From positions 1 to 64,000 of the forward strand of contig JARLGV010000021.1 of assembly GCA_031292555.1 (NCBI GenBank): a stretch of 64,000 nucleotides of DNA, given 5' to 3'. The notes under the pieces were generated by a model. The model had not been told where the DNA came from and did no database searches. It was given only the letters and a program-made list of their open reading frames with translations. Both the position numbers and the translations under genes were made by a program. Each line of letters starts with the position of its first letter. The first letter of the stretch is position 1. This document shows, piece after piece, positions 51,960 through 59,982 of this stretch. Origin of the DNA: Fimbriimonas sp. (GTDB taxonomy: Bacteria; Armatimonadota; Fimbriimonadia; Fimbriimonadales; Fimbriimonadaceae).

Positions 51960-52703
51960 TTAGGGGACAACCTGGTACAAAGACGGGTCCGTCTTGGCGC
52001 CAACCTTGATCGTCGAATCCCACTGGGTATTGACATCGATCGGGTCCTTGCTTTTTGAGGGAAATACGAACCTCTGCGCCACGACGTACCGAACGAAGTC
52101 GCCATCCTCTGTCACATAGATTTCGAATCGCCCAGAAGCGGCCGCCGACCCATCCTCGCGATATAGGCCCGTTATCTTGTGCACAAGCTGGCCGTCGATG
52201 TTGACGCGTCCCTGGTAGGCCAAGGAGGCCCATTGTGACTTCAGGCGTCGCAACCTTCCAGGTTCGCTAAGCGCTACATCCAGCATTGCGCTTTGTTCAC
52301 CGAGGCTCTTAGCCGCAGCAATATAGTAATCGGAAATCTTCTGCGTGATCCCGCCTTGGGTCACGAACTCGACATAGCGGTCCTTGCCCAATTCACCCTC
52401 AGGCCGGTCGTACGAGAACCTCACGCCATCACTCGTTACGAGCCATTGGTGAGGCCTCGCACCTGTTCGCGACTGTCGCAAAAAGAGCTTACTGGGCCGG
52501 TCAAACTGGAGATCAGTCTCGATCGATAGGGAAACTCCCAGGGCCGTCTGGGTCATCTTGATTGTGCCAGCAGCAGTTTGGGCAGACGCATAATGCCCAA
52601 ATGCCTTGGTCAAAATCTGCGATGCGCTCTCCTTGGCCGGAGCAGTCGTGTCTTGGCCGGGCCCATGAAGCGCAATGGTCAATGCAAGGACAGTAGCGAT
52701 CAT
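51960..52703 (-). CDS. LolA-like outer-membrane-lipoprotein carrier homologue
   Basis: The 247-residue protein has a signal peptide (MIATVLALTIALHGPGQ) and the LolA/LppX beta-half-barrel pattern: SVSQILTKAF-like ASQILTKAFGHYASAQTAAGTIKMTQTA, LQFDRPSKLFLRQ and VTSDGVRFSYDRPEG, ending in a domain of DUF2092 type (QLVHKITGLYREDG). It probably carries a lipid or lipoprotein across the periplasm, but it could also be a lipoprotein-attached sensor. GGGGGAA precedes the ATG. It starts one base after the adenosyltransferase stop and belongs to the wecG operon. Confidence 0.7.
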   Translation of the reverse strand: MIATVLALTIALHGPGQDTTAPAKESASQILTKAFGHYASAQTAAGTIKMTQTALGVSLSIETDLQFDRPSKLFLRQSRTGARPHQWLVTSDGVRFSYDRPEGELGKDRYVEFVTQGGITQKISDYYIAAAKSLGEQSAMLDVALSEPGRLRRLKSQWASLAYQGRVNIDGQLVHKITGLYREDGSAAASGRFEIYVTEDGDFVRYVVAQRFVFPSKSKDPIDVNTQWDSTIKVGAKTDPSLYQVVP

Positions 52704-52704
52704 T

Positions 52705-53256
52705 CTAGAGTTCCCCCGAATATCTCCATTCCGTATCCATGACGTCGTGAGCAACGTTAGCGGTTCGGGCAGCAACGAAAAGCCAGTCCGACAGCCGGTT
52801 CAGGAAAAGACGCACCTCGATTCGTACTTCCTCCTCGCAGCTCAATTCAATCACCGTCCTTTCCGCTCGACGGCAGATGCACCGGGCAAGATGCAAGTGG
52901 GCGGCAAGAGGACATCCTCCGGGCACGATAAACGCCTTAAGCGGAGGCAGCGATTCGGTCAGGACGTCGATCGATTGCTCGAGTGCCTGTACATGACCGT
53001 CCGTGATCACGATCTCGCGGCTCTTCGTTCCATCCGGAGAGGCCAGCTCTGACCCCAGATCGAAGAGCCAATTCTGCATTTTGCCAAGGGTCACGTCTAG
53101 CGAATCACGCCCGGCATGCGACCGCGCGACACCGATTGCCGCGTTTAACTCGTCTATGTCGCCGATCGAGTTGATGCGCAACGAGGTCTTGGAGATGCGT
53201 CCCCCGCCATACAGTCCGGTCGTTCCATCGTCGCCTGTACGCGTGTAGAGTTTCAT
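52705..53256 (-). CDS. ATP:cob(I)alamin adenosyltransferase (PduO type)
   Basis: The 183-residue enzyme forms adenosylcobalamin from cob(I)alamin and ATP. Family motifs: MKLYTRTGDDGTTGLYGGGRISKTSLRINSIGDIDELNAAIG at the N-terminus (ATP and trimer contact), FIVPGGCPLAAHLHLARCICRRAERTVIELS in the middle, and LNRLSDWLFVAART at the end. The ATG at 53256 is chosen because GGAGGG lies upstream and homologues begin with Lys-Leu-Tyr-Thr. It overlaps the stop of the glycosyltransferase gene (ATGA). The pairing with a WecG-type gene looks fortuitous. Confidence 0.94.
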   Translation of the reverse strand: MKLYTRTGDDGTTGLYGGGRISKTSLRINSIGDIDELNAAIGVARSHAGRDSLDVTLGKMQNWLFDLGSELASPDGTKSREIVITDGHVQALEQSIDVLTESLPPLKAFIVPGGCPLAAHLHLARCICRRAERTVIELSCEEEVRIEVRLFLNRLSDWLFVAARTANVAHDVMDTEWRYSGEL

Positions 53257-54005
53257 CGTCCGTCCCTCCACACCAAATAGATAAATTTCGGTAAGCGCTT
53301 AACCTTCTTCATTTTCGACGGGTCCAACATGAGCCTCCAGAGCCATTCCATTTGCAGGCGCTGAAACACATTCGGAGCGCGCTTCGTCTTTCCGCTAAAT
53401 ACATCGAAGGAGCCCCCGACGCCTACCGATACTTTTGCCCCGACAATCTCAGTCGTTGCTGCGATGAACTTCTCCTGACGTGGCATACCGAGGCCGACGA
53501 ACAGGATATCGGGTTTGGACTCGGCAACTTCACGTGCGACGACCTCGTCGCTCTCCGCCGGGAAAAAGCCGTGACGCGTCCCGACAATGTTGCACCCCGG
53601 ATGCTTGAGCCGAAGCTTCTCCGCCGCAAGCTCAGCGACTCCAACTTGTCCTCCCAAGAAAAACAGCCGGTACCCTTTGTCCGCGCTCAGGGCGCAGACG
53701 CGATCGAGAAGGTCTACTCCGCTTACTCTTTCCGGTAAGGGTTGCCCCATACGTCTGGCTGCCCAAACCACTCCGGTTCCATCAGGCGTTACCAGCCCGG
53801 CGTTTGTAATCAGGGCACGGAACTCGGGATCACCTCGGGCAATCAAGATTGCGTTTGCATCGGCGGTAATGACCAAATGAGGCTTGCCTGACCATACGAA
53901 TGCCTCGATCGAGGAGAGGGCCTCAGCCATCGTCACTCGATCGATTGGAACCCCCAGTATCTGAAGCGAATCCTTGCGCCCAGCCCCAAACCTTGTGGTG
54001 GCCAT
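53253..54005 (-). CDS. WecG/TagA/CpsF family glycosyltransferase
   Basis: The 250-residue GT26 enzyme would transfer N-acetylmannosamine or its uronic acid to a lipid-linked sugar during surface-glycan assembly. Motifs: ILGVPIDRVTMAEALSSIEAF, TADANAILIARGDPEFRALI, TPDGTGVVWAAR, RVSGVDLL and LFFLGGQVGVAELAAEKL, then DILFVGLGMPRQEKFIA. This last phrase is the diagnostic one. It ends in a basic segment (KMKKVKRLPKFIYLVW) likely to attach to the membrane. TAGAAT lies four bases before the ATG. First gene of a three-gene operon. Confidence 0.94.
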   Translation of the reverse strand: MATTRFGAGRKDSLQILGVPIDRVTMAEALSSIEAFVWSGKPHLVITADANAILIARGDPEFRALITNAGLVTPDGTGVVWAARRMGQPLPERVSGVDLLDRVCALSADKGYRLFFLGGQVGVAELAAEKLRLKHPGCNIVGTRHGFFPAESDEVVAREVAESKPDILFVGLGMPRQEKFIAATTEIVGAKVSVGVGGSFDVFSGKTKRAPNVFQRLQMEWLWRLMLDPSKMKKVKRLPKFIYLVWRDGR

Positions 54006-54129
54006 GAATATTCTAGTTTACTCCTTAGCTCTACCGTGAGTTTCATCGCCGGGCAAGGCGATACCGAGGGGTCGCGCGAACACAGCGACTCCTCCCCTCT
54101 TCGGCCAATTTCGAACCTGCCGAACCAAG

Positions 54130-54135
54130 TAGAAT
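54130..54135 (+). promoter_or_regulatory. Putative -10 element of sdhB
   Basis: TAGAAT is separated from the ATG at 54143 by seven bases. Confidence 0.45.
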
Positions 54136-54142
54136 ACGATAC

Positions 54143-54925
54143 ATGACTGGCGCAACCAACCCCACCAAGATCCGCATTAAGGTCCTTCGACAACAAGACC
54201 GAAACGCGCCTCAGCACTGGGAAGAATTCGAGATCCCTTTCCGCGAGAAACTGAATGTGATTTCCGCTTTGCTGGAAATCCAAAAAAATCCTCGCACGAC
54301 TGATGGAAAGGAGGTCAAGCCGCCGGTTTGGGAGTCTGCATGCCTGGAAGAGGTATGCGGCGCCTGCACGATGAACATCAACGGCCGAATTAGGCAGGCT
54401 TGCACGGCTTTGATCGAAGACGTCGGCGAAAGAAAGGGCGACGCGCTCGAAATCACCCTTGAGCCGATGAAGAAATTCCCCCTGATCCGAGACCTGATCG
54501 TGGATCGGAGCAAGATGTTCGAAAACCTCAAAAAGGTAAAGGCCTGGGTCCCGCTCGACGGTAGCTTCGACTTAGGTATGGCTGCGCCGCAAGACGACCG
54601 TGGCAGACCGTTACGCTATGCGCTCTCGCGTTGCATGAGTTGCGGTTGCTGCCTTGAGGCTTGCCCGCAGATCAACGAGAACTCTACGTTCGTCGGGCCG
54701 GCCGCTTTGGGACAGGCACTGCTGTTCAACGTCCATCCGATCGGAAAGACTCTCGAGAACGATCGATTCGAGTTTCTGACAAGCGAAGAAGGCATCACAG
54801 GATGCGGAAACGCCCAGAACTGCGTCAAGGTTTGTCCGAAGAGTGTGCCACTCACGCGAGCAATTGCAGATCTGAACCGGGACACGACCGTCTACAAGCT
54901 TAAGAAGTGGGTGGGATTAGTCTAG
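54143..54925 (+). CDS. sdhB: Succinate dehydrogenase / fumarate reductase iron-sulfur subunit
   Basis: The 260-residue protein holds the three clusters of the electron-transfer chain. The [2Fe-2S] ferredoxin part has ACLEEVCGACTMNINGRIRQAC, the [4Fe-4S] site is CMSCGCCLEACP, and the third cluster is CGNAQNCVKVCP. The order and C-terminal position are as in SdhB of the Bacillus/type B family. No flavoprotein or membrane-anchor subunit gene lies beside it, so the partners must be encoded elsewhere. The gene is probably leaderless and followed by a DsbD-type gene. Confidence 0.95.
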   Translation: MTGATNPTKIRIKVLRQQDRNAPQHWEEFEIPFREKLNVISALLEIQKNPRTTDGKEVKPPVWESACLEEVCGACTMNINGRIRQACTALIEDVGERKGDALEITLEPMKKFPLIRDLIVDRSKMFENLKKVKAWVPLDGSFDLGMAAPQDDRGRPLRYALSRCMSCGCCLEACPQINENSTFVGPAALGQALLFNVHPIGKTLENDRFEFLTSEEGITGCGNAQNCVKVCPKSVPLTRAIADLNRDTTVYKLKKWVGLV

Positions 54926-54948
54926 TCATGGCACGGTCTGGTCTCCTG

Positions 54949-54954
54949 TACAAT
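54949..54954 (+). promoter_or_regulatory. Putative -10 element of the DsbD-type gene
   Basis: TACAAT is separated from the ATG at 54961 by six bases. Confidence 0.4.
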
Positions 54955-54960
54955 ATCGGC

Positions 54961-55488
54961 ATGGCACCTCTTCCCCGCCTTTCCCTTGTCGTGAGCATTG
55001 GCGTCGTTTCGGCGATTTCATTTGCCCAGATGGATACGCCGCCTGTCGTAAAGCTGAAAGTCGGTTCGCCCGTCGTGCTGGCCAGCAAGCCGTTCAAGGC
55101 GACGCTTTCAGTAACCTTCGGACCTGGGTTACACGCCTATCAGAATCCTCCAAGCGATCCCACGAACATTCCCATCACGGTTAAGGCCGGCGATAAAGTC
55201 TTCAAGGTTCTCTCGGTGAGCTATCCGAAGGGAGTGGCCAAAGCGATACCGGCCGAAACCAAGGCGATCAACGTGTACTCGGGGACCATTCAGATTCCGA
55301 TCACCCTTCAAGCGCCGGCGAAGACCGGGCGACTGCCCATAGAAGTATCGCTCGGATATCAGCAATGCACTGATCAAAGCTGTTTCCCACCGTCTTCGGT
55401 TACGGCTAAGGCCACGGTGATCATTTCGAGCAAGTCGGGCAAGGGCATGCCGCCTCCGACCAAATTCCCTTACAAAACGGGCGGCTAA
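54961..55488 (+). CDS. Periplasmic DsbD N-terminal (alpha) domain protein
   Basis: The 175-residue protein has a signal peptide (LPRLSLVVSIGVVSAISFAQ) and the DsbD alpha-domain fold: VKLKVGSPVVLASKPFKATLSVTFGPGLHAYQNPPSD at the start and LGYQQCTDQSCFPPSS at the end, with a Cys pair (CTDQSC) comparable to the redox pair of DsbD-N. The membrane and C-terminal thioredoxin domains are absent, so it must receive electrons from a separate protein. The ATG at 54961 is preferred over earlier in-frame starts because the signal peptide begins there. It overlaps kdsA by one base (TAATG). Confidence 0.8.
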   Translation: MAPLPRLSLVVSIGVVSAISFAQMDTPPVVKLKVGSPVVLASKPFKATLSVTFGPGLHAYQNPPSDPTNIPITVKAGDKVFKVLSVSYPKGVAKAIPAETKAINVYSGTIQIPITLQAPAKTGRLPIEVSLGYQQCTDQSCFPPSSVTAKATVIISSKSGKGMPPPTKFPYKTGG

Positions 55489-56303
55489 TGCAGATCGACC
55501 TCGGCAACTTTTGCATTGGAGACGGCTCGCTGACGATCATCGGTGGGCCGTGTCTCGCAGAGTCTCGTGCGATTTGTGACGAGGTCTGTGGAGCAACGAA
55601 GCAACTCTGTGAGGAATTTGGCTTCAACTACGTCTTCAAGGCGTCTTTCGACAAAGCTAACCGAACTTCGGTCGGAACCGCGCGTGGTGCAGGAATGGAT
55701 GCTGGGCTGGAAATCCTCTCCGCCGTGAATCGGGCATTCGGAGTTCCTACTACGACCGACATTCACCAGCCGGACCAAGCGAAGCCGGTGTCCAGTGTCG
55801 TCGACATTCTACAGATCCCGGCCTTCCTTTGCCGACAGAGCGACTTGCTTGAGGCGGCAGCCGCGACTGGAAAGGCGGTGAACGTGAAGAAAGGACAATT
55901 TCTGGCGCCTCACGATACTAAAAATATCGTGGATAAGCTGCGGAGTTTCCAAGCGTCAGGAATCATCCTAACCGAGCGCGGCACGACTTTCGGTTACAAC
56001 ACGCTGATCGTCGACATGCCGGGTTTGGAGATCATGCGCGGCTTCGGGGTCCCCGTTTGCTTTGACGCGACCCATTCCGCTCAACGGCCTGGCGGCGCCG
56101 GGACGGCATCGGGTGGCGTACGCGAGTCGATACCTGCGATGACAAGGGCGGCAGTCGCGGTAGGCGTGGATGCGCTTTTTCTAGAAATACATCCCAACCC
56201 CGAAAAAGCACTGTCGGATTCGGCGACCCAGTGGCCGCTGGCTCGCGCACGTGAGCTGTTGGAGCAGGTTCGTCTGGTGTCTGACGCAGTACGGGCCATT
56301 TAG
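55488..56303 (+). CDS. kdsA: 3-deoxy-8-phosphooctulonate synthase
   Basis: The 271-residue enzyme condenses phosphoenolpyruvate and arabinose 5-phosphate to KDO 8-phosphate, the precursor of inner-core lipopolysaccharide. Motifs: GGPCLAES, FKASFDKANRTS (active-site Lys), TTDIHQPDQ, QIPAFLCRQSDLLEA, NVKKGQFLAPHD and the end HPNPEKALSD. The conserved PCLAES and DIHQPDQ separate it from DAHP synthases. Length is normal. It shows that the cell builds a KDO-containing outer membrane. Confidence 0.95.
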   Translation: MQIDLGNFCIGDGSLTIIGGPCLAESRAICDEVCGATKQLCEEFGFNYVFKASFDKANRTSVGTARGAGMDAGLEILSAVNRAFGVPTTTDIHQPDQAKPVSSVVDILQIPAFLCRQSDLLEAAAATGKAVNVKKGQFLAPHDTKNIVDKLRSFQASGIILTERGTTFGYNTLIVDMPGLEIMRGFGVPVCFDATHSAQRPGGAGTASGGVRESIPAMTRAAVAVGVDALFLEIHPNPEKALSDSATQWPLARARELLEQVRLVSDAVRAI

Positions 56304-56322
56304 CCTCGGAAACCCCGAGAGT

Positions 56323-57387
56323 TCAAAGTAGGGTTGCTTGAGAACGGTATACAGTTTCGATCCGTTCCGCCATCTTCTGCGTCGTGTAGGTTGTCCGATG
56401 CACTTCCATCGCCCTGAGCCCCATCAGCAGGTTGGCTTCAGGATCGGAAGCCATGCGGGACGCCACGGTCGCTAGGCCAGATGCGTCGTGCTTGTTAAAC
56501 AGGTATCCGGTTGAACCCTCTTCCACAATCTCAGCCATTCCCCCGACTCGACTGGCGATCACAGCACGACCCACCGACATCGCCTCGAGCGCGGCATACG
56601 GGAACGCCTCCTCCCACACGCTTGGAATCACTACGGCGTCAATCGCCTTCAGGCACTCCGGCACGTCTTCTCGAAATCCGTGAAAACGAACCCTCGAACC
56701 TGCCTCTTGGGCTCGCACCTCAAGCGGGGCAGAAAGAGGGCCCTCTCCGAATACTTCGAAGCTAACCCGACGCTCGGTCGCCGCCGAAGCATTGATGAGA
56801 GTGTCGACTCCCTTTTCAGCAACCAAGCGGCCGAAAAATCCAATCGCAAATCGATCGTCGTCAATTCCCAGTTCCCGTCGAGTTTCCTCCCGCTGCCGCG
56901 CCGGCACGAGCGGCGGACAACCAGCCTTTGCAACCGTCATTTTCCTCTTCGGCACGCCGGAAGCCTCGAGTTGGCGCTCAACGGCATGGGAAACTGGGAT
57001 GAAGTGATCGTACAACGCGGAATAAAGCTTCACCTTCGTCGCGGTCCAAGGCAGCACAACATGCCTCGTCATGATGACGTACGGCTGCTTCGTCATCCGC
57101 GCCGCAATCGTCGGCAGGAGGAAGTCCGGGCTGAAATGGACGTGGATGACATCGTACCGAGTCGCCCGGAAAAGGCGCAGATACTTTGCCATGGCGGGAA
57201 AGTCCAACTTGCGTCGATTCACAATCGGAATTGCCGGCACAGTGATGTGGGAATGTAGCGGCGTGTCCGGGCCGCACGAAACGACAACATCGTGACCGCG
57301 TTCGGCAAGACCGTCGCTTAGATATGCGACGTACCGCTCAATCCCTCCCCAAGACATTAGGGAACTTCCAACCTGCAGTATCTTCAT
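56323..57387 (-). CDS. Glycosyltransferase family 4 protein
   Basis: The 354-residue protein has the GT-B layout: N-terminal Rossmann domain with SWGGIERYVAYLSDGLAERGHDVVV (GGxE at the sugar-acceptor side), linker HVHFSPDFLLPTIAARM, and the C-terminal donor domain with FGRLVAEKGVDTLI, then EAFPYAALEAMSVGRAVIASRVGGMAEIVEEGSTGYLF. The E-x7-E motif (EAFPYAALE) binds the nucleotide sugar. It is the last gene of a coupled operon with the esterase and NIL-domain genes. Role: glycosylation of a surface polymer; acceptor unknown. Confidence 0.94.
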   Translation of the reverse strand: MKILQVGSSLMSWGGIERYVAYLSDGLAERGHDVVVSCGPDTPLHSHITVPAIPIVNRRKLDFPAMAKYLRLFRATRYDVIHVHFSPDFLLPTIAARMTKQPYVIMTRHVVLPWTATKVKLYSALYDHFIPVSHAVERQLEASGVPKRKMTVAKAGCPPLVPARQREETRRELGIDDDRFAIGFFGRLVAEKGVDTLINASAATERRVSFEVFGEGPLSAPLEVRAQEAGSRVRFHGFREDVPECLKAIDAVVIPSVWEEAFPYAALEAMSVGRAVIASRVGGMAEIVEEGSTGYLFNKHDASGLATVASRMASDPEANLLMGLRAMEVHRTTYTTQKMAERIETVYRSQATLL

Positions 57388-58292
57388 TGATTCTTAGGCT
57401 GTAGATGTTCGACGAGCCATTCACGATTGTTTTCAATCATTCTTGCATCCCAATCGTGGCCACCCTCATACGATCGCAACTGTTTCTTACCCGGTAGAGC
57501 GTCGAATACGGCGCGAACGATATCCGGCCTACTCGCGGGGTCCTTCAGGCCAAGAGACACTTGGGTGGGTACCACGCAGCAGGTCGCTTGGTTAATCGTA
57601 TCAAAATAGCTCACCGTATTCAACACCCGGGCTTCGCCGACGGGGATCGTTTCCATGAAATCGGTCAATTCTTTGAGCGGATAGCGGTGTACTGGCGCGG
57701 CAAGAGTGCGGTTCATTCCGCCAAGGAATGGCATGTCCGCGCAGACCGCCTTAATGATAGGACTCCAGGCGCCCATCCAAATCGCCATGCCTCCGCCTTG
57801 ACTCATCCCCATCGCACCGATTCGATCTTCATCCACCTCGACTTGGGCCTGCAGTATCCGAGCGGCAATAAGGGTGTCTTGCAGCATTCGACGAAATATC
57901 CAAGTTTCGGGAGAACCTGCACCTTCCGAGAAATACCCGCGCTCCTGGGTGTACTTCTCTTGATGGAAAGCTTCGTGGCCATGGAAATTGAATGAAAGAC
58001 TGACGAAGCCCTCACGGGTTCCGTACTCGTTAGGCAACAACGACTCCCTACCATATGGCGGTATCCACAGAAACGCGGGGCGTCGCCTTGCGGCCGGTGG
58101 GCATGCAATCCAGCCGTATAGCCGCCGACCGCCGACCGTGGCAAAATCAAGCGTCTCGATGACAAATCCGCGGCAATCGAAGTCATTCGTGAAGCTCCGA
58201 TGGCAATCTAATTTAACGCTTGCCGCTTCGGCGACCGCTTCTTGCCAGAATTCCGCAAAGTCCTCGGGCACGTAGGGCGCCGATTCGCTCAT
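57384..58292 (-). CDS. Acetyl-xylan-esterase-like alpha/beta hydrolase (CE7-type)
   Basis: The 302-residue protein begins YVPEDFAEFWQEAVAEA, the helical start of the AXE1/cephalosporin-C deacetylase family. It then has an alpha/beta fold with nucleophile elbow GMSQGGGMAIW (Ser in GxSxG), LGLKDP-like LKDPASRPD holding the Asp and GGHDW holding the His. No signal peptide. The ATG at 58292 overlaps the stop of the NIL-domain gene (ATGA) and its stop overlaps the glycosyltransferase start, so three genes are co-translated. Likely acts on acetylated sugars or small esters inside the cell. Confidence 0.88.
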   Translation of the reverse strand: MSESAPYVPEDFAEFWQEAVAEAASVKLDCHRSFTNDFDCRGFVIETLDFATVGGRRLYGWIACPPAARRRPAFLWIPPYGRESLLPNEYGTREGFVSLSFNFHGHEAFHQEKYTQERGYFSEGAGSPETWIFRRMLQDTLIAARILQAQVEVDEDRIGAMGMSQGGGMAIWMGAWSPIIKAVCADMPFLGGMNRTLAAPVHRYPLKELTDFMETIPVGEARVLNTVSYFDTINQATCCVVPTQVSLGLKDPASRPDIVRAVFDALPGKKQLRSYEGGHDWDARMIENNREWLVEHLQPKNQ

Positions 58293-58528
58293 ACGCCTAC
58301 GGCACGCTGAAGGGCTTCGACGGTAAGCCCCGTCGTCATCAACCAAGCGGTTGCACGTTGAATCTCCTCAACGGGCCCTTCAAGTTCCAGCTGCAGCCAA
58401 CCACAATCGGCATCAACCGTCGCCTTTCGTATATTGACCTTTACATTGAAGTCACGGCTCAAGCGCCAGATCCAAGGTTCCTGGACATGCTCTTTACCGG
58501 CAGTGACATTGATATCGACATGCGTCAT
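58289..58528 (-). CDS. Stand-alone NIL-domain protein
   Basis: The 79-residue protein is a single NIL domain, the ferredoxin-like fold found at the C-terminus of MetN methionine importers and beside sulfur-metabolism genes. Outline: VDINVTAGKEHVQEPWIW, RLSRDFNVKVNIRKATVDADCGWLQLELEGPVEEIQRATAWL. One Cys lies in the central strand (DADCGW). It may bind a ligand such as methionine or act as a small partner. The ATG at 58528 gives the normal domain length. It is the first gene of the coupled operon with the esterase and glycosyltransferase. Confidence 0.75.
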   Translation of the reverse strand: MTHVDINVTAGKEHVQEPWIWRLSRDFNVKVNIRKATVDADCGWLQLELEGPVEEIQRATAWLMTTGLTVEALQRAVGV

Positions 58529-58714
58529 AGCTTTGTTGTGAGGATACCGAACCGACAGGCGCGAATGGCTGAAATTCCATTTGCAGACTAGCGACGCAGC
58601 CGACACGACGCTCACCTGGCGATAGGTGGCTGAAATCGGCCTTCAGAACGCCTTCATCGGACTAGCTCCAAGGCTCCGCCAGTGCGCGGTGAGCTATCCC
58701 TTTGCCCCTCACCG

Positions 58715-58720
58715 TATAAT
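58715..58720 (+). promoter_or_regulatory. Putative -10 element of leuA
   Basis: Perfect TATAAT separated from the GTG at 58727 by six bases. No -35 box of consensus type. Confidence 0.55.
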
Positions 58721-58726
58721 TTCAGT

Positions 58727-59869
58727 GTGACGGATCATGTTTTAGTCTTCGATACTACTCTTCGCGACGGTGAGCAGAGCCCTGGCGTGCGACTCTCGCT
58801 TGAGGAGAAGCTAGAAATTGCCAAACAGCTTGAGAGTTTGGGCGTCGACATAATCGAGGCAGGCTTTCCCATAAGTTCCCCTGGCGACTTCGCCAGCGTG
58901 AACATGCTCGCCAAAGAACTGCACGGAGTCACAATCTGCGGTCTTACGCGGGCACGTGAGAGAGACATCGAGGTTGCGGCGGAAGCGCTCGGTCCGGCGA
59001 CACGCAGACGTATTCACACTGGCCTGGGCGTAAGCGACAATCACCTCCAACACAAACTGCGAATGTCCCGTGAAGCCGCTCTGGAGGTTGGCGTCAAAGC
59101 AGTTCGCTATGCAAGGCAATTTACCGACGATATCGAGTACTTCATGGAGGACTCCGGTAGAGCCGATCTCGACTACGTATACAAGGTTGTCGAGGAAGTT
59201 ATTCGAGCGGGGGCCACTACGATCAACGTGCCAGATACCACCGGGTTCACCTACCCAAACGAGTATTTCCACCTCATCAAGGGGATCATTGAGAATGTCC
59301 CGAACTCCGATATGGCAGTGTTTTCGTGCCACTGCCATAACGACTTGGGGATGGCCACTGCCAACACACTTGCCGGCGTCATGGCGGGAGCTCGCCAGGT
59401 TGAAGTCACGATGAACGGTATTGGGGAGCGGGCCGGCAACACGGCACTTGAAGAGGTCGTTATGGCGCTCCATATTCGTAAGGACCGTTTCGAAATAGAA
59501 ACCAAGATCGACACAACCCAACTCCTGCCTACTTCACGTCTGGTCTCCAGGCTAACCGGGATGGTGGTTCAGCGCAACAAGGCAGTTGTAGGCGCAAACG
59601 CCTATGCGCACAGCAGCGGAATTCATCAGGACGGCGTTCTCAAGGAGCGCAGCACCTATGAGATCATCGACCCACTCTTAGTTGGAGCCGAAAAGAGCCA
59701 GATCATCCTGACCGCTCGTTCCGGACGTCACGGCCTGAAGCACCGACTTGCCGAGATCGGGTTTGCCTTCACCGATGAGCGATTTGAGGAGATCTACCAC
59801 AGCTTCCTCAAAGTCGCCGATACCAAGAAGGAAGTGAATGAGGACGACCTTCGGCTGCTTGTCGGTTAA
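58727..59869 (+). CDS. leuA: 2-isopropylmalate synthase, short form without regulatory domain
   Basis: The 380-residue protein carries the HMGL-like TIM barrel: LRDGEQSPGVRLS (catalytic Arg and Asp), EAGFPISSPGDF, CHCHNDLGMATANTLAG (metal His) and GERAGNTALEEVVMAL. The helical subdomains follow (VGANAYAHSSGIHQDGVLKERSTYEIIDP). It stops shortly after the linker region (DLRLLVG), so the 120-130-residue leucine-binding LeuA_dimer domain of normal enzymes is missing. It condenses acetyl-CoA with 2-oxoisovalerate, the first step of leucine synthesis. Homocitrate or citramalate synthase activity cannot be excluded. The message is probably leaderless. Confidence 0.88.
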   Translation: MTDHVLVFDTTLRDGEQSPGVRLSLEEKLEIAKQLESLGVDIIEAGFPISSPGDFASVNMLAKELHGVTICGLTRARERDIEVAAEALGPATRRRIHTGLGVSDNHLQHKLRMSREAALEVGVKAVRYARQFTDDIEYFMEDSGRADLDYVYKVVEEVIRAGATTINVPDTTGFTYPNEYFHLIKGIIENVPNSDMAVFSCHCHNDLGMATANTLAGVMAGARQVEVTMNGIGERAGNTALEEVVMALHIRKDRFEIETKIDTTQLLPTSRLVSRLTGMVVQRNKAVVGANAYAHSSGIHQDGVLKERSTYEIIDPLLVGAEKSQIILTARSGRHGLKHRLAEIGFAFTDERFEEIYHSFLKVADTKKEVNEDDLRLLVG

Positions 59870-59970
59870 CCAGAATCTGCCGCATATCGGGAGTTCTGAT
59901 CCCCTGGACACAACAATACAGTACTTCGCAGTTTGGCGAAGGACAGTACATGATCGGGACCATCGGTTGG

Positions 59971-59976
59971 TAGATT
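59971..59976 (+). promoter_or_regulatory. Putative -10 element of the PhzF-GNAT genes
   Basis: TAGATT is separated from the GTG at 59983 by six bases. Confidence 0.4.
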
Positions 59977-59982
59977 GTTAGC

